From contig NZ_SOEZ01000039.1 in assembly GCF_004402215.1 (NCBI RefSeq), positions 1 to 64,000 of the forward strand: 64,000 bases of DNA, given 5' to 3'. The position numbers and the translations under genes were made by a program. Below, in pieces: positions 1-6,846 of this stretch; within the stretch, counting starts at the first letter, position 1, and every line of letters starts with the position of its first letter. Under the pieces are notes generated by a model. That model worked only from the letters and a program-made list of their open reading frames with translations. It was not told the DNA's origin and made no database searches. This stretch comes from Cryobacterium tagatosivorans. Lineage in GTDB: Bacteria > Actinomycetota > Actinomycetes > Actinomycetales > Microbacteriaceae.

Positions 1-928
1 CCGCGGCTGCGGCCGCCCTGGCCGCGGCAGCACGCGCGGCCGCGGCGCGCGCCGCAGCCGCGACCCGTGCGGCTTCGATTGCGGCGAGGCGCTTGCGCTC
101 GGCAACGCCGGCCCGATAGCCCTCGGCGGTCCTGGCTTCCGTGTCCTGCATGAACGTGAGTTGCGCGGCGAGCTCGACGCCCTTGTCCTCGGACTCGGCC
201 AGGGCCCCGGCCGCGGCATCTGCGGCGGCCTGCGCGGCCACCAGCGCGTCCTCGGCGGCGCGACGGAGCTTCTCCCGCTCCGCCTTGGCAACCTTCGCCT
301 GGTCGCCGAGCGCCTGGGCCGTGTTCTTGGCGGCCTGGGCCTGGTCGTAGATCCCGGTGCTGCGTTCGACGAGCTTGCTCATGCTGCCGAGCTTCGAGAG
401 CAGTTCGTCGGCACCCTTGCCGGAGGCCTCGCCATCGAGGAAGAGGTTGACACTGAGGTCGGTGCCGCCGGTGCGGTAGAGCTGGGCGGCCAGCTGGCCC
501 GCCTGCCGGGTCGCGGCGTCCGCCGTCTTCGCGCTCTCGTCTGCCTGCGCCTGGAGCGACTCGGCACGACGGGTGGCCTCGTCGAGGTCCTCCTGGGCGA
601 CCTCGAGTTCGGCAGCGCGCGCATCGGAGGCCGCCTGGGTCTCGGCGACCTGGGTCTGCAGGCCGGCGATGAGGCTCCTGATCTCGGCCACCTGGGCCCG
701 CGCGGTGGAGGTGTTCGACTTGGCGTTCTGCAGGTCCTGCCAGCTGGGGTACTTGATGGCCTGCGCCGGTGCGACCGGGCTGGCGAGGGTCACGGCCAGG
801 GTGAGGGCGGCGGTGAAGCCGATGACGGTCATCAGGCGCGGCTTTGAGATTCCGGCCCACGCCGCGCTTCCGCGACCGACCAGGCGCGACACCGTCCCGC
901 GCTCGATCGCAGTTCCCGTGCGCTTCAT
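1..928 (-). CDS. secreted coiled-coil protein, N-terminal part of a probable peptidoglycan hydrolase (partial)
   Basis: About 309 residues are visible and the C-terminus lies beyond the left edge. After a cationic N-terminus comes a hydrophobic export segment at about residues 30-50, ending near SPVAPAQA. The rest is a long Ala/Glu/Lys/Gln-rich coiled coil, the N-terminal arrangement typical of actinobacterial NlpC/P60 or CHAP wall hydrolases such as the RipA type. The last visible stretch is an almost pure Ala/Arg tract. No catalytic domain can be seen here, so the enzyme class is inference from architecture. The chosen ATG is preceded by a short GGGGA. A dyad and a hairpin lie just upstream. 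It could instead be a non-enzymatic wall scaffold. Confidence 0.7.
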   Translation of the reverse strand, partial: MKRTGTAIERGTVSRLVGRGSAAWAGISKPRLMTVIGFTAALTLAVTLASPVAPAQAIKYPSWQDLQNAKSNTSTARAQVAEIRSLIAGLQTQVAETQAASDARAAELEVAQEDLDEATRRAESLQAQADESAKTADAATRQAGQLAAQLYRTGGTDLSVNLFLDGEASGKGADELLSKLGSMSKLVERSTGIYDQAQAAKNTAQALGDQAKVAKAEREKLRRAAEDALVAAQAAADAAAGALAESEDKGVELAAQLTFMQDTEARTAEGYRAGVAERKRLAAIEAARVAAAARAAAARAAAARAAAAA

Positions 929-1197
929 TATTCCCCGATCAAGTGCTCACTATTCACATTCGTCACTGTGTTAACTCCGTTCACAGTAACAAACCGGACG
1001 CGGAGGCGCCCGGTTTGGACCGAATCTAACCCGCGGCCCGCCGAAACCGCGGCAATTCACGGGCGCGGTGGGAAGTGACGGCGCACGCCCGGAATCGCGG
1101 ATTCCCGCGGCGGCACGCCGTGCGCGACTCGATTTGGGCAAACGAGCATCCAGACCGTATGCTTACTCGTCGGAAGTCATGCGGTTCGTGACGACAC
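929..1197. promoter_or_regulatory. upstream region of the wall-protein gene with an inverted repeat and a hairpin
   Basis: No gene is visible in these 269 bases. Two structures stand out. One is an imperfect dyad GTCACTGTG (962-970) / CACAGTAAC (982-990), 8 of 9 pairs with an 11-nt spacer, loosely like a CRP/GlxR-type site. The other is a hairpin AAACCGG (991-997) / CCGGTTT (1010-1016). Both sit 35-90 bases upstream of the start at 928, where a promoter operator would lie. Which protein binds is not known. Confidence 0.4.
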
Positions 1198-1270
1198 GGC
1201 CCCATCGTTTAGCGGCCTAGGACGGCGCCCTTTCACGGCGTTAACACGGGTTCGAATCCCGTTGGGGCTA
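1198..1270 (+). tRNA. tRNA-Glu (anticodon TTC)
   Basis: A 73-nt cloverleaf. Acceptor GGCCCCA pairs with TGGGGCT (one G-T at the end). The anticodon loop CTTTCAC gives TTC. The T-loop GTTCGAATC is canonical and the discriminator is A. CCA is not encoded. First of three clustered tRNA genes. Confidence 0.95.
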
Positions 1271-1315
1271 CACAATTGAATATAGAAATACACTATAAAA
1301 TGGTTCTCATAGCGA

Positions 1316-1389
1316 GGCCCTGTAGCGCAGTTGGTTAGCGCGCCGCCCTGTCACGGCGGAGGTCGCCGGTTCAAGTCCGGTCAGGGTCG
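1316..1389 (+). tRNA. tRNA-Asp (anticodon GTC)
   Basis: A 74-nt cloverleaf. Acceptor GGCCCTG pairs with CAGGGTC and the discriminator is G, the expected identity base for Asp. Anticodon stem GCCGC frames the loop CTGTCAC, giving GTC. T-arm GGTTCAAGTCC is canonical. CCA is not encoded. A terminator follows directly. Confidence 0.95.
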
Positions 1390-1398
1390 CAAAGCAAC

Positions 1399-1425
1399 AA
1401 GCCCTTTCGAAAGGAAGGGCTTTTG
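1399..1425 (+). terminator. intrinsic terminator after tRNA-Asp
   Basis: Stem AAGCCCTT (1399-1406) pairs with AAGGGCTT (1415-1422) and runs into a short T-run. An inner CCTTTCGAAAGG is itself palindromic, so an alternative hairpin is possible. It separates tRNA-Glu/Asp from tRNA-Phe. Confidence 0.8.
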
Positions 1426-1457
1426 CCTTAGAAAGTCACCTCTCGAGGTCTCTTTCT

Positions 1458-1530
1458 GGCCCTGTAGCTCAGTTGGTAGAGCGTTCGACTGAAAATCGAA
1501 AGGTCACCGGATCGACGCCGGTCGGGGCCA
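1458..1530 (+). tRNA. tRNA-Phe (anticodon GAA)
   Basis: A 73-nt cloverleaf. Acceptor GGCCCTG pairs with CGGGGCC, the discriminator is A, and anticodon loop CTGAAAA sits between TTCGA and TCGAA. The T-loop reads ATCGACG, so position 54 is A instead of the usual T. The T-stem ACCGG/CCGGT is intact. CCA is not encoded. Confidence 0.93.
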
Positions 1531-1532
1531 CG

Positions 1533-1572
1533 AAGGCCACTCCCAGGCTTCTACTCGGGGGTGGCCTTTTTT
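1533..1572 (+). terminator. intrinsic terminator after tRNA-Phe
   Basis: A 12-bp stem, 1533-1544 with 1557-1568 (AAGGCCACTCCC / GGGGGTGGCCTT, one T-G pair), with a 12-nt loop and a T-run. It closes the tRNA cluster and isolates it from the EPS promoter about 80 bases downstream. Confidence 0.9.
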
Positions 1573-1606
1573 GTGCCCGCGGCAGCCCCGGGCCGGTCGA
1601 ATTTTG

Positions 1607-1671
1607 CCCCCCAATGTGGTTACAGCACGCGTCTGCGGATTTGGGGTATGTTCGGCACGTGAGTAGCTGAG
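1607..1671 (+). promoter_or_regulatory. EPS promoter P1 with degenerate C5/G5 box and shared block A
   Basis: A C-run CCCCCC (1607-1612), then AATG, then TGG forms a degenerate form of the CCCCC-N4-GGGGG box seen at 25093, 35620 and 44132. Its centre (1614.5) is 35 bp upstream of the centre of a putative -10 TATGTT (1647-1652). The block from 1643 to 1671 (29 nt, GGGGTATG to TAGCTGAG) matches 25127-25155 at 28 of 29 positions. It likely drives the 1824-6846 operon. Promoter function is inferred. Confidence 0.6.
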
Positions 1672-1700
1672 ATTCCTTCATGTTTCCCAGCCGCTGAAGG

Positions 1701-1720
1701 CGGGGGCCCCTAAGCCCCCG
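1701..1720 (+). repeat. GC hairpin in the P1 leader
   Basis: CGGGGGC (1701-1707) pairs with GCCCCCG (1714-1720) around a 6-nt loop. The second leader has an equivalent 7-bp GC hairpin at 25185-25200, though the sequence differs. No T-run follows, so it is not a simple terminator. Confidence 0.55.
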
Positions 1721-1743
1721 GCCCGATGGACCGCCAGGTCCCG

Positions 1744-1791
1744 CACAGCGCCGTACCCGCACAGCCCCGTACCCGAACTGCCCCGTACCTG
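1744..1791 (+). repeat. three imperfect 16-nt tandem repeats in the leader
   Basis: Units at 1744-1759, 1760-1775 and 1776-1791 read CACAGCGCCGTACCCG, CACAGCCCCGTACCCG and AACTGCCCCGTACCTG. Fragments of the unit continue into the conserved block at 1793-1820. The second leader lacks this expansion, which partly explains its shorter length. Confidence 0.7.
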
Positions 1792-1823
1792 AACCTGTAA
1801 ACCCGAACTGCAGGGAATGACCC

Positions 1824-1949
1824 GTGACAACGCTGACGATTCGTCGACCCCTTCGTCGACCCCCCGTAACCGACCTCCGCCGGGCTGCCACCCGCGCACG
1901 CCACCGCGTCGCGCGAGCCGCCGGGCCCCAGGCGGTGACCACGCGATGA
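1824..1949 (+). CDS. 41-codon Arg-rich leader peptide, translationally coupled to the sugar transferase
   Basis: A GTG-started small ORF (begins MTTLTIRRPLRR) with 11 Arg in 41 residues. A ribosome binding site AGGGA lies 7 nt upstream, inside a 28-nt block (1793-1820) identical to 25222-25249. Its TGA overlaps the ATG of the next gene (ATGA at 1946). The second copy at 25253-25378 has the same length of exactly 41 codons, the same GTG start, the same MTT opening and Arg pairs at positions 7-8 and 11-12, and the same ATGA overlap. Conserved length, start signals and coupling argue that it is translated. The product could act in cis (ribosome-mediated control or coupling) or be a small cationic peptide. 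The alternative in-frame ATG at 1817 would fuse the same DNA, in another frame, to the transferase. Confidence 0.65.
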   Translation: MTTLTIRRPLRRPPVTDLRRAATRARHRVARAAGPQAVTTR

Positions 1950-3493
1950 GCGACCCCAAGCCGCGCCTTCCACTGATCGGCCCCCTGCCCCTCGGGCGCC
2001 GCCCGAGGCTCCGGATCGTCGGCCCCGCCACCGAGCCCGCGTCGCGACCTCCCGTTGATGCCCAGACCTCCGGTGTCCGGTGGGCCAGGCAGTACCAGGC
2101 CAAACTGCGCCTGACCGACGTCGGGATCATCGTCGTGGCCGTGTCGGTGGCCCTGCTCGCGCGTTTCGGCGTCGAGGGAGCCCAGGCATCCATCGGCGGC
2201 TTCCAGGCCGACTACTGGGCCGTGGCCATCCTGATCGCGGCCACCTGGGTCGCCACCCTTGGCGCATTCCACACCCGGGATTCCCGGGTGGTGGGGATCG
2301 GCGCCTCGGAATACAAACAGGTCGCCAATGCGAGCGCCCTCGCCTTCGGGCTGCTGGCCATTGGCTTCCTCGTCTTCCAGGTCGACATCGCTCGCGGTTT
2401 CTTCATCCTCGCCTTGCCGTTGGGCGTCGTCGGCCTCCTGCTGGAGCGCTGGCTCTGGCGCAAATGGCTGCTCCACCAACGGCATTTCGGCCACTACCTG
2501 GCCCGGGCGATCGTCGTCGGCAACCGTGAAGACGTCGAGTACGTGGTCAACCAGATCGACGAGAAATCCGGCGCCGCCTACTACGTCGTGGGCGCCGCGC
2601 TCCAGGAGGGCACCGGGGACAGCGTCAACGCCGGCGACCATGAGGTGCCGGTCGTGGCCGACTTCGATCACGTGGCCGACGCCGCGGCCGCCATGGGAGT
2701 CGACACCGTCATCGTGGCCGGGCAGCCCAAGGGCGGGAGCCAGTACATCCGCACCCTGGGCTGGGAACTCGAGGGGACATCCGCCGAACTGGTGCTCTCG
2801 AGCCGGCTGACGGATGTCGCCGGACCCCGCATCCACTTCCGCCCGGTCGAAGGCCTGCCCCTCATCCACGTGGAGATCCCCCATTTCGAAGGTGCCAAGC
2901 ACGTGCTCAAGCGCACCCTCGACGTCGGGGCCGCGTTCGTTGGGCTCCTGCTGCTGCTTCCGCTCCTGGTCGTGATCGGGATCCTGATTCGGATCGACGG
3001 CCCCGGCCCCATCCTCTTCCGGCAGGAACGCTGCGGCCGCAACCAGCGAACATTCCAGATGCTCAAGTACCGCTCGATGGTGGAGACCGCGGAAGACGAC
3101 CTGGCCGGCCTGCTCGACAAGAATGAGGCCTCCGGCGTGATGTTCAAGATCCGCAACGACCCCCGGATCACCCGGGTCGGCCGCGTTCTCCGGAAGTACT
3201 CCCTCGATGAGCTGCCCCAGCTGTGGAACGTTCTCATCGGCGACATGAGCCTGGTCGGCCCCCGGCCGCCGCTGCCCCGGGAAGTGGACGGCTACGAGGT
3301 CCATGTCCACCGCCGCCTGTACATCAAACCCGGACTCACCGGCATGTGGCAGGTGAACGGCCGCTCGGACCTCAGCTGGGAGGAAAGCGTGCGGCTCGAC
3401 CTCTACTACGTCGAGAACTGGTCGCTCACCGGCGACCTGATGATCCTCTGGCGGACGCTTCGGGTGCTCACCCACCCGACCGGTGCGTACTGA
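1946..3493 (+). CDS. polyprenyl-phosphate sugar-1-phosphate transferase (EPS priming enzyme)
   Basis: Five hundred and fifteen residues of the WcaJ/WbaP-like family. It transfers a sugar-1-phosphate from a UDP-sugar to undecaprenyl phosphate in the membrane and so starts repeat-unit assembly. Four N-terminal membrane segments (about 59-76, 92-110, 131-148, 152-170) precede a Rossmann-like middle domain (about 186-290). A re-entrant hydrophobic helix (about 325-350) then leads the catalytic domain (about 320-510) with FRQERCGRNQRTFQMLKYRS, DELPQLWN, GDMSLVGPRP and KPGLTGMWQVNGRS. The ATG at 1946 is chosen because it overlaps the leader-peptide stop. An upstream in-frame ATG at 1817 would add 43 low-complexity residues. 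First large gene of a four-gene operon under P1. Confidence 0.93.
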   Translation: MSDPKPRLPLIGPLPLGRRPRLRIVGPATEPASRPPVDAQTSGVRWARQYQAKLRLTDVGIIVVAVSVALLARFGVEGAQASIGGFQADYWAVAILIAATWVATLGAFHTRDSRVVGIGASEYKQVANASALAFGLLAIGFLVFQVDIARGFFILALPLGVVGLLLERWLWRKWLLHQRHFGHYLARAIVVGNREDVEYVVNQIDEKSGAAYYVVGAALQEGTGDSVNAGDHEVPVVADFDHVADAAAAMGVDTVIVAGQPKGGSQYIRTLGWELEGTSAELVLSSRLTDVAGPRIHFRPVEGLPLIHVEIPHFEGAKHVLKRTLDVGAAFVGLLLLLPLLVVIGILIRIDGPGPILFRQERCGRNQRTFQMLKYRSMVETAEDDLAGLLDKNEASGVMFKIRNDPRITRVGRVLRKYSLDELPQLWNVLIGDMSLVGPRPPLPREVDGYEVHVHRRLYIKPGLTGMWQVNGRSDLSWEESVRLDLYYVENWSLTGDLMILWRTLRVLTHPTGAY

Positions 3494-3555
3494 CCCCGGC
3501 ACGAAGGCGAGAAACACCTGACTGGTATAGGCGCGAGTTGTTAAGGGACAGACGG

Positions 3556-4776
3556 ATGGGCACAGGACAACAGGTACGGGCGGGGGAGATCCCCGGAGCG
3601 CCGCCCCGGGCCGCGGACAGCCTGGTCGAACTCGCGGCGCGCGGGCTGCGGCATTCCTTCATCCCCGAGCAGGCGGCGTTCGCGCAGACCGTGCGGGCGG
3701 TCCGCACTCCGACGACGGTCGAGCTCGTGCGCGAGGGATCCAGCCTGCGCTACTCCGCGATCGTCGCCCTCGGCCTGGCCACCCTCGGGCCGGACGACCA
3801 GGGCCAGGTCCTGGCCGGGCGGAGCGCCGGGGACCTGGCCGCCTCCGCGAGCGAGCGAGCCGCGGACTCCCCCGACCCCGGAGCCGTGGCCCTCGCGGCC
3901 TGGGCGGCCGCCGAGGTCGGCGGGGCGCCGGACACCGCCCTCCTGCGGCGCCTCTCCGGCTTCCTGTCCAAGGGCTCACCCTTGCCCACCGTGGACACGG
4001 CCTGGATGCTCGCGGCGGCCGTGTCCTCGCTGCGCGCTTCGGGCGGCGAGGACGCCCTCTCCAGCGGGATCGCCCGGCGCGCTCGCGACCTCCTCCTGGC
4101 GGCGCAGGGTCCGCAGGGGATCTTCCCGCACGCCCTTCCGGCGGCCTCGCTCGGTCGCTGGCGCGCCCACATCGGCTGCTTCGCCGACCAGGTCTATCCC
4201 ATCCAGTCCCTGGCGCGGCTGGCCGCGTTGACCGGCGACCCGGAAGCCCTCTCGGCGGCCAATCTCGCCGCCCAGCGAATCTGCGCCCTGCAGGGGGACG
4301 CCGGCCAGTGGTGGTGGCACTACGACGCGCGAGACGGCTCCGTCGTGGAAGGCTTCCCGGTCTACAGCGTGCACCAGCACGCCATGGCCCCGATGGCGCT
4401 GTTCGACCTCGCCGAGGCCGGCGGCGACGAGCACGAGGCCTCGATCAGCCGCGGCCTGCGCTGGCTGGACACCCACCCGGAGGTCCTCGAGGACCTCGTC
4501 TCCGAGCGTCACGGCCTGGTCTGGCGCAAGGTCGGTCGCCGCGAGCCCGCGAAGGCCGCCCGCAGGCTCTCCGCCGTGACGACATCGATCAGGCCCGGCT
4601 GGCGCCTGCCGGGCATCGACACCGTGCTGCCGACCAGCCAGGTCGACCATGAGTGCCGCCCCTATGAGCTCGGGTGGCTTCTCTACGCCTGGCGCCCGCC
4701 CGGCCCCACCAGCGCCGGCCCCGACGGCGCCAGCGCCGCCGGCGGCCGCCCCACCAGCACGGAGGAGCCGACATGA
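3556..4776 (+). CDS. alpha/alpha-toroid protein of the EPS operon, function unknown
   Basis: Four hundred and six residues with no signal peptide. Repeated helical pairs rich in Ala/Leu, and segments such as QGIFPHALP, QWWWHYDARDGSVVEG and HECRPYELGWLLYAW, resemble prenyltransferase/squalene-cyclase-type or six-hairpin glycosidase alpha/alpha barrels. I cannot name a reaction. The clustered Trp/His/Asp residues could form a sugar-binding cleft. AAGGGA lies just upstream of the ATG. Its stop overlaps the start of the WecG-family transferase (ATGA), so the two are co-translated. That context suggests a job in early repeat-unit assembly or in handling the lipid-linked sugar. The C-terminal 30 residues are a Pro/Ala/Gly tail. 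Confidence 0.7.
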   Translation: MGTGQQVRAGEIPGAPPRAADSLVELAARGLRHSFIPEQAAFAQTVRAVRTPTTVELVREGSSLRYSAIVALGLATLGPDDQGQVLAGRSAGDLAASASERAADSPDPGAVALAAWAAAEVGGAPDTALLRRLSGFLSKGSPLPTVDTAWMLAAAVSSLRASGGEDALSSGIARRARDLLLAAQGPQGIFPHALPAASLGRWRAHIGCFADQVYPIQSLARLAALTGDPEALSAANLAAQRICALQGDAGQWWWHYDARDGSVVEGFPVYSVHQHAMAPMALFDLAEAGGDEHEASISRGLRWLDTHPEVLEDLVSERHGLVWRKVGRREPAKAARRLSAVTTSIRPGWRLPGIDTVLPTSQVDHECRPYELGWLLYAWRPPGPTSAGPDGASAAGGRPTSTEEPT

Positions 4777-5597
4777 ACACCTGGCTCGGTCGCCATGCGG
4801 GCCGAATGCGCGCCCGTCAGCCGCTCTTCGGCCTCGAAATCGACGCCCTGGCCATGGACGAGGTCCTGGTACGCGCCCGCCGGGCGGTCCTCGACCACCA
4901 GAGGTTCCTGGTCGGCGTCGTGAACGCGGCGAAGATCGTCAACATGCGCAAGGACGAAATGCTGCGCGACTCCCTGCTGGAGGCCGATGTCCTGCTGGCC
5001 GACGGGCAGTCGGTCGTCTGGGCGAGCCATCTCCTCGGCCACCCTCTCCCCGAACGCATTGCCGGGATCGACCTCTTCGAGCGCCTGCTCGAGTTCGCTG
5101 ACCGCCAGAACCAGTCCGTGTACTTCCTGGGCGCCCGGCCGGACGTCCTGGGCCGGCTGGTGGAGCAGGTCGGTACGCGCTTCCCCGGGCTTCGCATCGC
5201 CGGCGCCCGGGACGGCTACTTCACCCCGGAGCAGGCGGACGACGTCGCGCGCGACATCGCGGCGAGCCACGCGGACATGCTCTTCCTCGGCATCACCTCG
5301 CCCAAGAAGGAGATCTTCCTTGCCCGGTTCGGGGACACCCTCGACGTGCCCATCCTGCACGGCGTCGGCGGATCCTTCGACATCATGGCCGGGGTCACCC
5401 GACGGGCACCGAGGACGTGGCAGCTGCTCGGCTGCGAGTGGGCGTTCCGCCTGCTCCAGGAACCCCGGCGGCTCCTCAGCAGGTATTTCTCGACCAACAC
5501 GGCGTTCATCGCCCTGACCGTCCGGGAACGGATCCACCCCACCGCCTCGTACTCACCGAGCCGCCTCGCGGCCGGCACGGAACCCACCGATGGATGA
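4773..5597 (+). CDS. WecG/TagA/CpsF-family glycosyltransferase
   Basis: Two hundred and seventy-four residues of the GT26 family. Known members transfer ManNAc or ManNAcA from UDP to a lipid-linked GlcNAc at the inner membrane face. The family features are present: GVVNAAKIVNMRKDE, LLADGQSVVWAS (the donor-site Asp region), LGITSPKKEIF, and GVGGSFDIMAG followed by the basic region RRAPRTWQLLGCEWAFRLL. The ATG overlaps the stop of the toroid protein, and the gene's 3' end overlaps the wecC-like start by 8 bases. WecC- and WecB-type genes lie immediately downstream, so the donor is probably a ManNAc-type sugar, making this the likely second step after the priming transferase. Confidence 0.9.
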   Translation: MNTWLGRHAGRMRARQPLFGLEIDALAMDEVLVRARRAVLDHQRFLVGVVNAAKIVNMRKDEMLRDSLLEADVLLADGQSVVWASHLLGHPLPERIAGIDLFERLLEFADRQNQSVYFLGARPDVLGRLVEQVGTRFPGLRIAGARDGYFTPEQADDVARDIAASHADMLFLGITSPKKEIFLARFGDTLDVPILHGVGGSFDIMAGVTRRAPRTWQLLGCEWAFRLLQEPRRLLSRYFSTNTAFIALTVRERIHPTASYSPSRLAAGTEPTDG

Positions 5598-6846
5598 CCT
5601 CTTCGGCGGCCGGGTCGCCATCCTCGGCCTCGGCTACATCGGCCTGCCGACGGCGGTGGCGCTGGCCACGAGGGGCATCGAGGTCATCGGCGTCGACATC
5701 AACGACGCCATCGTCGAGGCGGTGTCGCTCGGGAAGGTCCCCTTCGTGGAACCGGACCTGGCCATCGCCGTCAGCGGCGCCGTCAGCGTCGGCGGGTTGA
5801 CGGCGACGACGGTTGTGCCAGAGGCCGACGCCTTCATCATCGCCGTTCCGACGCCGTTCCTGGATGACCGGACCGCCGACCTGTCCTACGTCAGGAACGC
5901 CGTCGCCCAGATCGCGCCGATGCTCCGGAGCGGCAACCTGGTCGTGCTGGAGTCCACCTCCCCGCCCGGGACCACCGACCAGGTGAGCCGCTGGCTCGGG
6001 GACCTCCGGCCCGACCTGCGCCTCCCGCACGAGGCGGACGGGCTATCGGACATCTTCGTCGCCCACTGCCCCGAGCGGGTGCTGCCGGGGCGGATCATGA
6101 TCGAGATGATCACCAACGACCGCGTGATCGGCGGCGTGACCCGCCGGTGCGCGGACAAGGCGGCGTCGCTCTACCGGGTCTTCACCCAGGGCCAGATCCT
6201 GACCACCGACGCCTCGAGCGCGGAGATGGCGAAACTCGTTGAAAACGCCTACCGCGACGTCAACATCGCGTTCGCCAACGAGCTGTCACTGATCAGCGAA
6301 CGGTTGCGCCTCGACGTGTGGGAGATCATCCGGCTGGCCAATCACCATCCGCGGGTGAACATCCTGACCCCGGGGCCCGGCGTCGGCGGCCACTGCATCG
6401 CGGTCGACCCGTGGTTCATCGTCGGCGCGGCCCCCGACCTCGCCCGGCTGATCCGGACGGCCCGGGAGGTCAACGATTCCAAACCGCTTCATGTGGCCCG
6501 GCAGGTCGTGGAGAAGGCCTCCCGCTTCCGGGAGCCGACCATCGCCTGCCTCGGCCTCACGTTCAAGGCGAACATCGACGACATGCGGGAGAGCCCCGCC
6601 GTCGATGTCGTCGTCGCGATCGCCGACGCGGGACCGGAGTTGGACATCCGCGTGGTCGAACCGTTCACCACCCGCCTGCCGGCCGAACTCGCCGGGCGCC
6701 CCAACGTGCGCCTGCAGGGCCTGTCCGAGGCCATCGATGAAGCCGACATCGTCGTGCTCCTCGTCGACCACGATCAGTTCAAGACGTTCCCGAAGTCCCG
6801 ACTCGAAGGCAGGGTCATCTTCGACACCAGGGGCGCGTGGCGCTGA
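5590..6846 (+). CDS. wecC: UDP-N-acetyl-mannosamine/glucosamine 6-dehydrogenase (WecC/WbpA-like)
   Basis: Four hundred and eighteen residues. A UDP-sugar dehydrogenase oxidises C6 of a UDP-HexNAc to the uronate with two NAD+. The N-terminal Rossmann motif is ILGLGYIGLPTA (about 11-22). The central helix has the usual AEMAKLVENAYRDVNIAFAN, and the catalytic Cys is at about 269 in GPGVGGHCIAVDPWF. The C-terminal domain starts near CLGLTFKANIDDMRESP. Length and motifs fit the WecC/WbpA group better than UDP-glucose dehydrogenase, but the substrate is inferred from the neighbouring 2-epimerase and WecG-type transferase. Last gene of the P1 operon. Its 3' 73 bases are antisense to the end of the wecB-like gene. 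Confidence 0.9.
   Translation: MDDLFGGRVAILGLGYIGLPTAVALATRGIEVIGVDINDAIVEAVSLGKVPFVEPDLAIAVSGAVSVGGLTATTVVPEADAFIIAVPTPFLDDRTADLSYVRNAVAQIAPMLRSGNLVVLESTSPPGTTDQVSRWLGDLRPDLRLPHEADGLSDIFVAHCPERVLPGRIMIEMITNDRVIGGVTRRCADKAASLYRVFTQGQILTTDASSAEMAKLVENAYRDVNIAFANELSLISERLRLDVWEIIRLANHHPRVNILTPGPGVGGHCIAVDPWFIVGAAPDLARLIRTAREVNDSKPLHVARQVVEKASRFREPTIACLGLTFKANIDDMRESPAVDVVVAIADAGPELDIRVVEPFTTRLPAELAGRPNVRLQGLSEAIDEADIVVLLVDHDQFKTFPKSRLEGRVIFDTRGAWR

Noticed and set aside
929..1197. Possible ydaO-type (c-di-AMP) riboswitch before the wall-protein gene
   Set aside because: Such switches often precede these genes in actinobacteria, but the conserved core sequences were not found; only a dyad and one hairpin are visible.
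1817..1945. In-frame N-terminal extension of the sugar transferase from the ATG at 1817
   Set aside because: The extension is low-complexity, the conserved signals fit the GTG small ORF in another frame, and the second locus shows the same coupling with the ATG at the ORF stop.
1469..3517. 682-codon open frame antisense to the priming transferase
   Set aside because: Its composition (Gly/Asp/Arg/His-rich, no motifs) is what the complement of a high-GC gene gives, and the plus-strand frame has clear family motifs.
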